Shown here: piece by piece, positions 33,663-45,904 of the stretch
Position numbering within the stretch: the first letter of the stretch is position 1
Layout: the number at the start of each line of letters is the position of its first letter
NCBI RefSeq assembly: GCF_021130785.1
Contig: NC_060213.1
Span: forward strand, 69,925,501 to 69,989,500
Reading direction: 5' to 3'
DNA length: 64,000 nucleotides
From: Homalodisca vitripennis
Taxonomy: Eukaryota; Arthropoda; Insecta; Hemiptera; Cicadellidae
The notes under the pieces: generated by a model
Told to the model about the DNA's origin: nothing
Database searches by the model: none
Seen by the model: only the letters and a program-made list of their open reading frames with translations
Position numbers and translations under genes: made by a program

Positions 33663-33776
33663 ACGTTTTTACAAAGGAATGAATGTTATCATACCAATAT
33701 TTGGCTTATCGGTTTTAAGATCTTGGAGTATAAATATGGCAACATTGAGAGTTACTGTCCCATTAGTGTTGTGCAA
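33663..33776 (+). repeat. direct repeat, copy 2
   Basis: Second copy, 547 bases after the end of the first. The enclosed block holds a CCTGAAGAAGAGATCAGATT string and the AACGATGGCAAATGTCCGGA family motif. Could be terminal direct repeats of a small element or a local duplication. Confidence 0.85.
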
Positions 33777-33784
33777 ATTTATTA

Positions 33785-34140
33785 TCTAAACTTGTAACGT
33801 ATTTTCACTTTAACGATTCGAGATGACGTTGATGTGATCAATCTACCTTTCATAATTCCAGATGAGAAATTATAATTATCATAAGAAGCATTGCTACACT
33901 CCGATAATTTACACTAAATATACATAAAATATACTTATTTTCTCAATAAATTGTTACGAGAATTACGAGGAATTAAATATTCATTACTTATTTGACATAT
34001 TTCACATTTTTTATACTCGTTACTTACTAGGAAACATTCTACATATTTACATTTACCGTGGATTAGTGTTAGTTTAGAGTGAGTAAGGCGACAGGACAGG
34101 ATGTAACGTTGTAAAGTGTAAGGACTGCTGAGTCACTGGA
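33785..34140. other. no gene seen
   Basis: AT-rich. The last ~60 bases become less AT-rich and could be a 5' UTR for the exon candidate that follows. Confidence 0.3.
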
Positions 34141-34143
34141 GTG

Positions 34144-34183
34144 ATGCAGCATCTCGGAGTAACTTATATTGTTTGTCTTCTTG
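34144..34183 (+). CDS. candidate first exon with signal-peptide-like start
   Basis: ATG at 34144 reads MQHLGVTYIVCLL and then meets a strong donor TTG/GTAAGTTTG. A short hydrophobic first exon is typical of secreted proteins, but I could not find the next exon, and a chance match is quite possible. Confidence 0.2.
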
Positions 34184-34189
34184 GTAAGT

Positions 34190-35035
34190 TTGTATAATGT
34201 AGGTTGCCACGTCATGAATGACGATGTCTGCAGCAAGGAGTAGCATCCGCAGTGTCAGGACTCAGCCGATCTCTACTGTCAGCAACACTGCCTGTTGACT
34301 TATTTATTTATATTGTCATAGTGATCCGACAGTACTATACTTGATGTTAGATTTATTTTTAACTTTAATTTTACGTTCATTACCATATATTGATTTCTGT
34401 CTGCTCGATTGCCATTGTGTATTAGGTTTTTAACACATGAATAAGAGGATGGACTGGAATAATTGAATTTTCATGTTCTTATTCTTGTCACTTATAGTGA
34501 TGGCAAATTCCAAAACCAAGTTGAAAGACTCTCTTTGTATGTACGATAAATAGATTGACATATACAAGATAAAATAATGTGCGATGTATGTGGGATGTTG
34601 CTTTTTCTGTTTATACAAATGATATAATTATCTATCTCCTTTACTATTCTGGTAGACTCTTAAAACAATAATAAAAGAATAATTATTTAAAAAATCAGAA
34701 TTTTCAAACTCAACATAATTAAACATATATTTGCTTAGTGTACCTTAAGAAATGTTAGACTAGTATTGAATTCAAATTTGTATTTTTTGAATAACATTCG
34801 TTTTCTAAAAGAAGTCGTTGTATATTGTCTTAGAGGATGACAAATTACTGAAAATGATTGATAAATTAAATTTATCAACTTTTGGAAAAGTAATATAATT
34901 TGGTTTAGTTTAGATTTGCAACAGAAAATAATACAGCTATTTCACACTTTTTCACAGCTTATGACAATTATGTATAATAATACACAATTCACAATAAATA
35001 TTGTGTAATATTGTGTATTGTGTATACACAATATT
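34190..35035. other. no gene seen; palindrome at 35017-35032
   Basis: AT-rich apart from a mixed-composition patch at 34205-34290. ATTGTGTATACACAAT at 35017-35032 is a perfect 16-base palindrome within a cluster of four ATTGTGT-like strings. Confidence 0.5.
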
Positions 35036-35067
35036 TCTAGCTGATTCCTAACAGTGTAAAAGCTTAC

Positions 35068-35201
35068 CAAGCTTGTTCACTCTGCGCATTATTCACGTCA
35101 GGTCGCCGAGCCTCAACGCCAGCTGTCTGAACCACGCTAGAACTGCCGCCACCGTTCTGAGTTTATTCCGCCTGTAACTGTGACACTTGCTGCGCGGCCA
35201 T
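35068..35201 (-). CDS. candidate GC-rich coding exon with an in-frame TAA
   Basis: On the minus strand ATG at 35201 reads MAAQQVSQLQAE, TAA, then TQNGGGSSSVVQTAGVEA and on to NNAQSEQA, where a strong donor (TTG/GTAAGC, 35067) closes the frame in phase 2. The composition is far less AT-rich than the surroundings and the residues look like a soluble, low-complexity N-terminus. The TAA means that either the start lies downstream, or this is a pseudogene, or the reading is spurious. Product unknown. Confidence 0.25.
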
Positions 35202-35479
35202 CTCTCAACTTACAAAGAGTTAGTTTTATGAGTATCGTGAATATATTCAATCTTATTTTTACAATTGTTTACATTTAATGTATGAAAAAATCTCTTATGC
35301 ATAATTATTCATTTTATAATGTTATGGGTCATCTCATTACAAAAACTACTGAAACTTCCCGAACCTACTGATCCGATTTGAATAACTTTGTTTCAGTATG
35401 TTGGGGATACCGATAAAAATAAGAACGGGCGACTAATATAATGATTTTGCATGTACATTACTGTCTAAGACGTGACATA

Positions 35480-36060
35480 TGAATAAATAAAATGATAAAT
35501 AATAAGGGTGCAAATAAACTATATAAAGTAAATAATAATCGGAAAAAGACTGTAAATGAATAACAAGATTACAATACATATAAATACCAACAGATAAAAA
35601 CTATAAAAACAACAAACGCAAGCAATAAATGTAAATATATAACCAAGAGGCACAGTCGTAACTATAAATATATAACAAAGATGTTGTGTAGTGCCGGCTT
35701 GCAAACAGCTGGGGGTGACTAAGATGACATGATACCCGGAAGTCCAGCAATTCGAGCAGATCAGGTTCATCAATGACAGATCAGATCAACTTCTTCAGAA
35801 AAATCAGATCATGAAATATACGTCTTGAATGGAGAGGTTCTAAATTAAACTGAACTCGAAGGTCATCAATCGGCACATTACGGTACTCAAAGCCCAGCTG
35901 CAGCCCTATCAAACGAATGAAGCGGTACTGTATGCTCTCAAGCCTATCACTGTGACCAACAAGACAGTAAAAGAATATTCAAGTATGGGTCGAACAAGAT
36001 GGACGTAGAGGGTGTTCAGAGCTCGGACAGAAAACACCGAGCGTGTCTGGCGTTGTGTGT
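35480..36060 (-). mobile_element. LINE ORF2 C-terminal relic (minus strand)
   Basis: Minus-strand readings in shifting frames include ALNTLYVHLVRPILEYSFTV, then a segment like RFIRLIGLQLGFEYRNVPID, DLRVQFNLEPLHSRRIFHDL and DEPDLLELLDFRV. This is the usual C-terminal part of jockey-like ORF2 (L-x-Y-x-x-V-x-W .. RF-x-R .. FN-x-R-x-L). Multiple frameshifts. Confidence 0.72.
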
Positions 36061-36372
36061 GTGCTGTTTGTTAGAACGCCTCTTGGGATAACTATTTACC
36101 ATGTTATGAAACACAAAAATTAGGTTATATAATATCACATTTACTAACTGAAGCCTATTCACTCAATAAGCCGGAAGATTTTCACTATTTCCCCACGATA
36201 ACTCGAGAATTAACATACTTATAGATTTTTAATCTATCATTAAGCTTCAATTGTATCAAACACTGTCTTTGATGATTTTAAGTATCAGTATATAGAATTT
36301 GGCCGAGCACTAGAGAAACATTTTTACATATATATATATAATTTCAATAAACATTGAATCACAAAAAGTACT

Positions 36373-36441
36373 TGCTCCGCCTGGAGTCGAACCCGGATGT
36401 GTCACTTGCCGGGTGAATGTGCTACCATTACACCACAGAGC
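36373..36441 (-). tRNA. tRNA-like sequence, anticodon GGC (Ala-like), probably SINE or pseudogene
   Basis: The minus strand folds as a cloverleaf. The acceptor is GCTCTGT/GCGGAGC (two G-U pairs) with discriminator A, then an A-box-like GGTGTAATGGTAGC, an anticodon stem TCAC/GTGA with loop CCGGCAA (GGC at 36410-36408), and a T arm CCGGG-TTCGACT-CCAGG with one mismatch and an intact B box GGTTCGACTCC. Position 33 is C rather than the near-universal T. The 3' side continues into AT-rich tail and (TA)n, as in a tRNA-derived SINE, so I doubt it is a working tRNA. Confidence 0.55.
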
Positions 36442-36559
36442 GTTTACTTTTTCCGATTCAATTATTTTGTATTTGGCCGTATCTGTCACATATGCGTTTA
36501 AATAAGCAAACTAACATAGGATCGAAATACCAAATACCTGTCAAACTACTTTTATTTAC

Positions 36560-36560
36560 T

Positions 36561-36591
<31 letters not shown>

Positions 36592-36610
36592 CTATATATA
36601 TATAATATAT
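36560..36610. repeat. (TA)n tract
   Basis: TA-rich simple sequence that hosts the mariner-like insertion; it resumes at 39048. Confidence 0.9.
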
Positions 36611-36617
36611 ATATCTA

Positions 36618-39047
36618 CAGGGTGAGTCAGAAATATGGTAAAATATTTTAAGACTTGATTGTAGAGCTAAAAATAAGTAAAAAAACTGTTATATGAAGGT
36701 AGGTCCGGAAAGGCTCCATTAGTGAATAATGGCTGGCGAAAGATTTTTGCTTTGTTTTCAGTTCACCTGGTGAAATTAAGTGATTCTGAAAATGTTTAGT
36801 TCTTACTTTTTAAACTCAAATAAGGTGGATTTTTAAGGAAAATCACCTGAAAAATCAAATAAAACCACTCTAGAGGTTGTAGTGTAAACAGTTTTTGAGA
36901 AAAAAGTATGAAATTTGCCAAAAAATCTAATAACAAAAATACCGGCTTAAATGTTTGATGTCCAATAACATTGTTAAATGACCAATAAACAAATTGTTTT
37001 CCTCAATATAAGATTGTAGAGAATTTAATTTTGAAAACAACCATAATAAGTAAAGTTAACTAATTTCACTATTACACTACATAGCAAACTTTTGCTGTTT
37101 ATATAATAAGGAATGAGTAACTGATTGGTAACAGCTGGGTGAAAAAAACGTATTTTTTAGCTCAAAATTGTATTTTGAAATACAATAAACATATCTATAA
37201 TCGCTTTAAATCTCATCGGAAGATTAAAGATGATGTTCAAAATGACCTCGGTTGTTCAAAAATGCAAGCGTTCGGACGTCTTCTCATCGAATTTCAGACC
37301 CGTTCAAATACTCCAGGTTTCTGCTTAATGGTTTCTATTCAATTATAAATGTTTAATCTGAGTTCTTCAATGGTATCTATTGGGGAAGAGTAAACTAATG
37401 TTTTTAATTGTCCCAAAGGTAAAAGTCCGGTGATCTTTCCGGCCATGAAACTGGTTCCACCTAGGCCTATCCATTTAATTGTGAAACTCATTTAGGTGTC
37501 CACGAACAGCCAGAGAGTAGTGCGCAGGTGCCCCGTCATGCAGACACCAAATGTTTTGGCGCAAATGCGGAGGTACATCATCAATCAGGTTAGGTAGCTT
37601 GTCTCTTAAAAATTTCAAGTACACCACTCCATTAACCCGGGAGGTAGCACAAATACGACTAAATGATCTGCTAAGATACCAGCCCAAACATTTACTGAAA
37701 ACTGATGTTGTGGGCGATTAGGTTTCATAGCATGAGGATTTCTGTCTGCCGAAGTGTGGTTGTTATGGAAGTTAATGATAGCTGTTCTTGTAAAGTGAGT
37801 CTCATCGGTAAAACAAAATTGTATTTAAAAAAGATTGGATCAGCACATTTTTCCAGAAGCCACCGACAAAAAGCAACACGGGGAGCGTAATCTTGTGGCA
37901 AAAGAGTTTGGACATGCTTGAAGTGGTATGGGTGTAACCGGTACTCATTTAGTATTCTCCGAATACTAGATTGGCTGACATTGAACTGTAGTGACAATTC
38001 TCTAGTGCTCTTTTTCAGGATATTCAGAAATTTCATTAAGAACCAACTCTTCTAATTCAACAGTCATACATGATCGGGCGATGCCTGCATTACTATGTCC
38101 GAAGACTTCAAAGAACCTGTTTCAGATAGGCGTTGATGAATAGAGGCAAAAACTCTTGCGCTTGGACACCTGCGGTTAGGAAAATTTTCTTGATACGACG
38201 TCTTGCTGCAGTACTATTACAGCGTCCCCAAACCATACATTAAATGCATGTCTGCTAATTCAGACTTTGAATACACATGAATATTACCTTCCATTTTTAA
38301 TAAATGAAACACACAACACAAAATCACTAATAAAATGGATGGCAATAACTGGTTAAAATACTTAAAACACAAACACACAGTATCTTTACAGTTTGTTGTT
38401 TTGTTCAACAATGAGTTGACATATGTCATCTAATAATCAAATGCCCAGCTGATTATTTATTATTTAAAAATGTTTTAAACAGCTGTTGTTAAATGATTAA
38501 TTATTACCAGCTGTTACCAATCAGATACTCATTCCTTATTCTACAAACAGCAAAGGTTTGCTGTGTAGTGTAATACGTGACGAGTCAAAATAATAACTTT
38601 GTTACACATATAGTTAACTTTGCTTATTATGGTTGTTTTCAGAATGAAATTCTCTACAATCTATATTGAGGAAAACAATTTGTTTATTGGTCATTTAACA
38701 ATGTTATTGGACATCAAACATTTAAGCCGGTATTTTTGTTATTAGATTTTTGGCAAATTTCATACTTTTTCTCAACAAAACTGTTTACACTACAACCTCT
38801 AGAGTGGTTTTATTTGATTTTTCAGGTGATTTTCCTTAAAATCCACCTTATTTGAGTTAAAAAGTAAGAACTAAACATTTCAGAATCACTTAATTTCACC
38901 AGGTGAACTGAAAACAAAGCAAAATCTTTCGCCAGCCATTATTCACTAATGGAGCCTTTCCGACCTACCTTTATATAAAATTGTTTTCTTATTTTTAGCT
39001 CTACAATCATGTCTTAAAATATTTTACCATATTTCTGACTCACCCTG
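36618..39047 (-). mobile_element. Tc1/mariner-superfamily element with very long TIRs
   Basis: Ends are CAGGGTGAGTCAGAAATATG and its complement, flanked by TA on both sides, as expected for a TA target-site duplication. The inverted repeats extend about 530 bp (36618-37138 and 38506-39047) with few differences. Total length is about 2.43 kb. The inner 37.2-38.3 kb on the minus strand carries a broken transposase. By known insect relatives this resembles mariner-like elements with an N-terminal DUF4817-type helix-turn-helix. Confidence 0.88.
37240..38294 (-). pseudogene. mariner-like transposase pseudogene
   Basis: Starts MEGNIHVYSKSELADMHLMY (38294), the DUF4817-type N-terminus, then breaks by frameshift. 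It resumes as RELSLQFNVSQSSIRRILNE (helix-turn-helix), HPYHFKHVQTLLPQDYAPRV, then FTDETHFTRTAIINFHNNH with the first catalytic Asp, PQHQFSVNVWAGI, and LRQNIWCLHDGAPAHYSLA with the second catalytic Asp. The tail keeps QLKTLVYSSPIDTIEELRL, but the block that should carry the third acidic residue (S-P-D-L-T-P-L-D-F-F) is mutated and shortened. Several frameshifts; not functional. Confidence 0.82.
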
Positions 39048-39049
39048 TA

Positions 39050-42000
39050 TATATAATATACTATATAATATATATAATAGTGCAAAAGCAATCCAAAAGA
39101 CCATAAGAAATGAAGAACTATGCAGTTAGAAAGCTCTATTGGCCTACAACTGATCAAATTCATAGGGTATACACGGTTATTCTGAAAGTGTGATAAAACA
39201 AGAATAAATCATTTATAATTAAATATCAGCTATTATAGGTTTTTGCTGCAGATATGTGCTAGTACTTTCTCAAACCAATTCAGTATAAATAGACAAGATT
39301 TATGGTAAACTTTTTACACAGTATGTTTCTGTTTATTAAATAATAATTCTAGATAAATTAGTTGTTTCAGGCCCTGTTACCCTTCAATCCCCATGATCAA
39401 AGAGACATGTTTGACCGCTTGTTATAGAAAATGTATAGCTAGGTCTTTGTTGGCGGTTTCAGTGCCATATAACTATAAAATAAAAAAGTCTAGAACTATT
39501 AATTATATATTAAGTGCTTACTAATCTTTACTGTAAATTTGGTATCTAATAAAACCTTTGTCCAGATTATTATTTATAGATATGCTTTATTGACAATCAA
39601 ATCTAAAGTCACTAACAAACTTACTGTTTATATTAATAAGGTGAATACATTGTTTTATTGCGTTAATAAAAAAAATTGATTATGAATTATTACTGAAAAG
39701 AGACGTTTTTGTATGGATTTATATGTGGGTTCTGTGAAATTTCTGAACATTTCAGAAAAATTACGAATGAAAGTAAAGTAGCAGGAGAGTCTTCTATGCA
39801 TAACGCAGCTATGGTGGAATGAGTTCACTGAATGCTTTTTGGATCCCTTCAGAACAAACATGGCTCCAGATTTCAGGAATCAAGTCTGCGACAGCATGAG
39901 AATTTTAGATGCTGCACGTAAACTGGAACAAAAACTGTCAACATTCTAAAAAGTACAAAAGTTATCATTCCTTTTTTATAATACCATTTACGCTAAATTT
40001 TATACTATATTTTCATAGATACCCCCAGCTGCTTGTTTGGAAGTATTTATTGTAGACTTGAGTGACAATAACGTATTTTTGTAATTGTTCGTCATTTTAA
40101 GAGAAAAAACTTAAAATTTGCATTTTTTTACTAAGATATATCACATTATTTGAAAAAGAAAAGTACATTCCTAATTGGTAATACTTTTTATTGTTCATGA
40201 TTACACTACGTAACCGTAAGGATTCAGCTGGGTGGATTATTACTTTTTATTTCTATATTAAATATATACATACAGATACATACCTAAATTATTATGAAAT
40301 TTGATAACTCTTGAGATTTATTTTAAAATTTAAAGCTTTTATACTTATAAATTTATATTAAACAGTTTAAATAATATTTCAAACTCGGATAGTTGTTTTA
40401 TTTTTTTTAAATTTTACTATGGTACTCTTATTATTGTTTCTTTAATGTTCACTATTGAAATAATACTTATTGTATAAACAATGTACGTAAACGCTTCAAA
40501 TAAAACAAAGTATCATTGAAAACATTCTTCGTGTAGTGAATTTATTAGAATACACTGAAGTTTTTATACAGCATTAAATCATTTTATTTAAACATAGTTA
40601 TACAGACTCCTTACTCGAAAACCTTTTCTCTTGTAAACAATTTTTGCTTTGAATAATGCCTAAGGTTTAGTAAGAAATGGATTAGATGCTTCGTGTAGAT
40701 CCTGCCTTAACCTGGTTAAGAGCTATACATATTCATAATCTCTAGAATAGTTTACAATCCCACATTTGCATAATTGTACCTCAATACAATTTCTGATCCA
40801 CAAATCGTAAATACATCAATGTAAACTTATTCTTGCTGAAATCTGCATTTACTTACATTGCAATGTTTTATATCATATAAATAATGTATGCTGATTAGTT
40901 AGGTCAACCAATGTTTGTTTCATAAAGTGTATATCTTTGAAACTGGAGTTGACACAAGATGTTTATTGTGATTCCTGAATCGCTTTGGAACGGTTTGGCA
41001 TAATTTTTTAATTTCAACTGATTTGTGGTTATCTGTTAAGATAGTTGTACCGCAAATAAAAATAATTAAATTGACGATCTTGAAATTTAGTGTAACTAAT
41101 TAATTATTGTATAACTAAAACTGAAGGTAATTGAAAAAACTTGTTACCTTCACTTATAAAACTTAGCATGATACGTTGATTTTGGTTGTATAAGTTTCTG
41201 TCACCTGAATGAGAGGAAATATTTCAATACGTATATATGTATTTCTTTGTTCCTTTAATTTTTGTTAAAGTCACTTGAAAGATAATTACATGAAATATGT
41301 TTATGAATGCATTTCTACGAGTACGTGTGATTTCAAGTTTATGTATTACGTGCGAAATCCGAACTACGTGATACTGGCATATGCTAATAGCACAAACTTT
41401 TGCTTTGAAAAATTAGCCTAGAGGATATTATCGATTGTAATTATACAAATTTAAGGCCCGAGGGGTTGCTTCATCGGTATAAAGTTGCATCCCAATATCC
41501 GTCTATTAGTTTGTACTTTACTCTCCATTATTTAGCTAACCCACGATAGTTCCATTTTTCAATTGTAATTTAAATAATAATGAGTATTAGACCCACTCTG
41601 ACACAAAGGCGTTAGTTAGGCTATATGAGAGTACTAAGTAGTTAACTTTTAAAACTAGCATGGATGATTTTTCCTAATAACAATATTATGTACCTTAGTC
41701 AATCAGTTTAAACTCTAGTCGTACAATACTATAATTTAGACTATAAGTCATCTTCTGGTGTCGGTGACAATAAATATATTTACATCTGGAATCATCATAG
41801 TTTAAAATTAACTAAAACAGTACAAACACATCTAATAAATAAATATTACAAGGAACACAGCATTTGGTAGGATTATCACACACGAATATTTAAAAATTAT
41901 ATAATATTTTGCCCATCTGAAGACAGGATGACCAACACTATTATTACATCTTATCTTTATTGACACCGACATCATAAGATGACTTATTAACAGTCGAAAC

Positions 42001-44520
42001 GATAGTAGGGTATGACTACGGTTTGAACTGTTTGACGAAGGTACGTAGTTATTGGTATTAGTCAAGCAAGCCGCAGTTCAAAGGTATATAATATGGAAAT
42101 AAATTAAAGCATAATTGTAATTAAAGCCTAAAGATCATAATTTTTATAATAAAATATATTAAACGCACACATTCAAACATTTACCGAATTCCCCTTTCCC
42201 GTCGATCGTCTTTAAACACATCTACCAAATTACGTCAGCTTTACTTTTTGTGCAGTTTTCAATTATTTTGTAAGTGTGTGATCCAACTAACTTATATTTC
42301 TGAGGCCTACGATATAATATATATTTTTTTGTTATATTAAAGATACCATTTAGAGTACTGGATTACTATCGTACCTGGCTTCTTGACGTATTGCATTAGT
42401 TACTGGGTACATGTGCATTAAATGAGCTTCCACTTGGCATTTCCGAAGTTACACGTCCTGTAGCACTTAGGCCGCATTGCACATTTGCAAGTAATAAAAT
42501 TCTAAAAGTCAGCTGTCGATCCCATTCAGGTAAAAAGCGCCTTTGTCAGGAAATCTGTCTTTTAAAAAAGTTTTCTGCTTTAAATAATATTATATTAATG
42601 ACAACTTTCATGTTTTATGTTTTAATAATAATAATAAGGGATTGCCATAAGATGGAATTAAACGTTTCGTGTTTGATAATTAAGTTTTATTTTATTAACT
42701 TGTTGTTTAAAAACCTGGATCTTTTTTTACACATTAGGTGCTAGTTGAATATGTTTCGATCCTAAGTAAATCCTAAGTAAGTGTTTCCTTACACTTCAGA
42801 AGTAAATACATTGTATTGTGTTATAAAACAAAAGTGCTTATAATTTACTCCGTTTTAATCATGGGCGTGTACTCATACCTTAAGGATTACAGTCTTTTCG
42901 TGTCATATTGTTAAAATAATTTAATTGAATCTAAGCTTGTACTACGGGAATTAAAATCAAACCAAGATGTATTACTACTGATATAATTAATTTTATTGAA
43001 TCCCGAAAACTATTTAAATTGATTTAATTGATTGAATGCCTAGAGGTTTCAAGGAATAATGAAGAGAAACGTAAAAATGAGGACTTTCAAAAGTAAACTT
43101 AACATTCCACTCAACTGTATTAAATTTTAATGTTCTATTAATACTTTATTACCAATATTTAAGGGCAAGATCGTAAATATCGATTGATTAATATAAGAAA
43201 AATAGGTACTTCTGAGGTTCATCTAATATCGGTATATAATTCATTAATAAAGTTTAGGTAGAAGAAATTCTGTTACTTAGCTGCAAAGTTGTCTTGAATG
43301 TATTTACTTGAATTAAAGGTATATCTTACCTTTGAAATATAAACGTGGTTAGACAGCAAAGCAGCCACCCTTTGCATCAAACGGTGCCTACTTCAGTGCA
43401 GCGTGAAAAATCATTTACTTCTTCTATTCCTATAGTAATAAAATAATAGATTTTAAAATCTTTCAAGTTTACTGATCATTCCGTTAAAGGAAGTAAGGAA
43501 ACATTTTTCAGGCAGCTCCGTGACAAGTTCCTCAAGACTCTATTGTCTTGAAATTTGAAGCCATTCAGCTTCTTCCAGAAATTGAGACTTTCCGGGGTAC
43601 AGTAAACATTGAGAAGGAAGTTTCATCCCAGATCTTTTCTGGCTAGGCTATATCAGGAAATTTACTAACGGAAACTGCCCGTGACCCACACACCCCGAAG
43701 ACTACATAACCAATCTAAATACTAGAAGATTGAATTTTAGACTTTTGAATTTCCAAAGGGTCTAACTCTTTTAGAGGAATACATGTTTTAGTTACTGTAA
43801 GTTGGTATTGAAAGAGACTGTAAGGAAACACTGAATACTGCCTATTGTACAAGATGCTGTTCCCAATTTCTCTTCCTTACACTAAAGTTGATGTCAGAAA
43901 CTTGTAAAGATCGGGAATTCCCTTAGATGGCAGAAATTTCTATAACTTAAGAGAACTTCTAGTTTTGGAATTTTGTCCAGAGGCAGAAAGCTTCTGTCCA
44001 ATTTCTTTGTGTACCGGAGGATCCTTATATGTAATCCTTTTCCTATTCACGATGGTATGTGTTTATCTGTCCGCATTGTGGCGTACTCTTCCATTGTGGC
44101 TTTTATTTCTTTTGCATATTTTTACTAAAAAAGAAACCAAATCTGTTTATTACATTATATTATATCAATTAAGCATTCACAATGTCAGAACTAAACATTT
44201 AGTACCTTACAAATGACCAATGGGAAATACGTTAATGATGAATAAAGGGGTTAAACAATATGTACATGAGCACGGTTGCTGTGAGACATGTGTTATACAA
44301 TTTTCAGGTTACAGCTAACAATAAACTCAGCAACAGTTCTATTGTTCTGTTTACTACTCATAAACCGTGGGACCTACCATAAACTTGGTAACAATCTGCG
44401 TTCTATTAACGTCAGAAATATAAAATTAAAATTAAAACTGTAAATCTGTAGTGCCCGTGTAATACAAATTTTCGGTTTATGATTTAAAGGAACATAAGTT
44501 TAAAATTGTATTGCTTTGGT
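39050..44520. other. long AT-rich stretch, no gene seen
   Basis: Only short chance frames, including ones at 39655-39861, 41832-42065 and 43965-44216 that I do not recognise. No RNA gene or repeat pair noticed. Confidence 0.45.
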
Positions 44521-44524
44521 CAGA

Positions 44525-45900
44525 TATCAAAGCTCTCAGCTAATGTCAACTCATTCTAAATTTATTGATAAGATAATTCCTCACTGACTTGAAATAATAT
44601 TACTTAGTAATATAAGCGTAATTTAAACTCTACCGCTCGGTACACAGTATTCACTGGGTTATTCAATATTCATCAGCTGCGAATTATAACCTTCTCGGAA
44701 AAGCTTGGTTCCGACTCGGAAATAATCGGGACCACTCGACTTGTCGGCTCTACAAGCACCCACCACAGTGTTTTACCATTACTCACTATTGACTATTCAT
44801 TTTGCAGCAGTCAAAATTTGTCTAAACACGTGTGTTTTTCAAGTTGAGTTTAGTTTTGTCTCGTTCTTTACTTCGACACAGTAGATATGGATAAGTATTT
44901 AAAAGGTTACCAACCTGGTGCTTCAATCAGTAGTCCTAAATCTAAAGTTCTTAAAAGTATTGAAAGTGATGTGAAAACTCTTGAAAGTGTTACTGAAACT
45001 AATGAAAGTACACTTACGCCTGCTGAATCTGATACAGCAACATCTAGCATTCAGCCATCTAGCATTATTTGTAGTACAAGTACAAAAGGAGTGAAACGCA
45101 AGTATAATCCTAATTATTTAGTTTTTTAGTTTACTTATACTAGGGTTGTAAATCAGCCCATTCCACAGTGTGTTATTTGTTATTGAAACACTATCCAAAC
45201 AAATTATAGAACTCTCCCTTTTCGTTAAGCCTTTTCAAACAAAAGGTAGTAATTTGAATGGAAAGGCTTATTTTAAAAACAAATAAAGTGAGCTGATAGG
45301 GAGAAACCCCAAAATGAGCTATTTTTACCTTTAAAACACCAGGGAGTTGAAGCCTTATATAAAGTTAGTTTAAGAATTGCTCAAGAAGCTAAGCCTCTGC
45401 GATTGGAAAAAACTCTTTTTGGCAAAGCCTTACCTACCGGCGGCCAAAAATAAAGTTTCTTACATTTTTAGAGATAAATAAGCAAAGCTGCATTATGTTC
45501 TATCTTTATCTAACACCGTAGTATGGAGAGTAAAAGACATGGCAGTAGACGTAAAATGCATATTTGCATCTAGATAAGCAAAAATTTCCCTGAGAGCTTC
45601 AAGAAGACTTTGAGCCAAGCCGTAAAAAACAGCTGTAAACTTTATCAAGGCACGTGCTTTTCAATCCAGATTGTTTGCGATAGTATGCGATGAAATGGGT
45701 GGTTTGTACAGACAGCTTTTACTGCAAACAGGGATCAATAGATCTTTTGTCTATTGAGGACATTTTTGTAACATCAATTGCGGATTGTGGTGGCATTTTG
45801 GAGGTGGATCAAATGTTTCCCTTATTTCCACAAATTAAGTGGGTAGATACACATTTTATAGCAGTCAAATAGGGCAGGAAGTTATCGACGGAAAGTTGGA
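44525..45900 (+). mobile_element. hAT relic, ZBED5-like transposase, copy 1
   Basis: The 5' region 44531-44800 is shared with 52144-52410. The frame at 44887 reads MDKYLKGYQPGASI, a Ser/Thr-rich linker and KRKYNPNYLVF, a stop, then FTYTRVVNQPIPQCVIC, the BED zinc-finger start. Farther on come KVSLRIAQEAKPLRLEKTLF, GTCFSIQIVCDSM, GLYRQLLLQT-like sequence and DIFVTSIADCGGILEVDQMF. The layout follows ZBED5/SCAND3-type hAT transposases. Many stops and deletions, so inactive. The host-gene alternative (ZBED) is unlikely given the decay and second copy. Confidence 0.72.
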
Positions 45901-45904
45901 ATTT

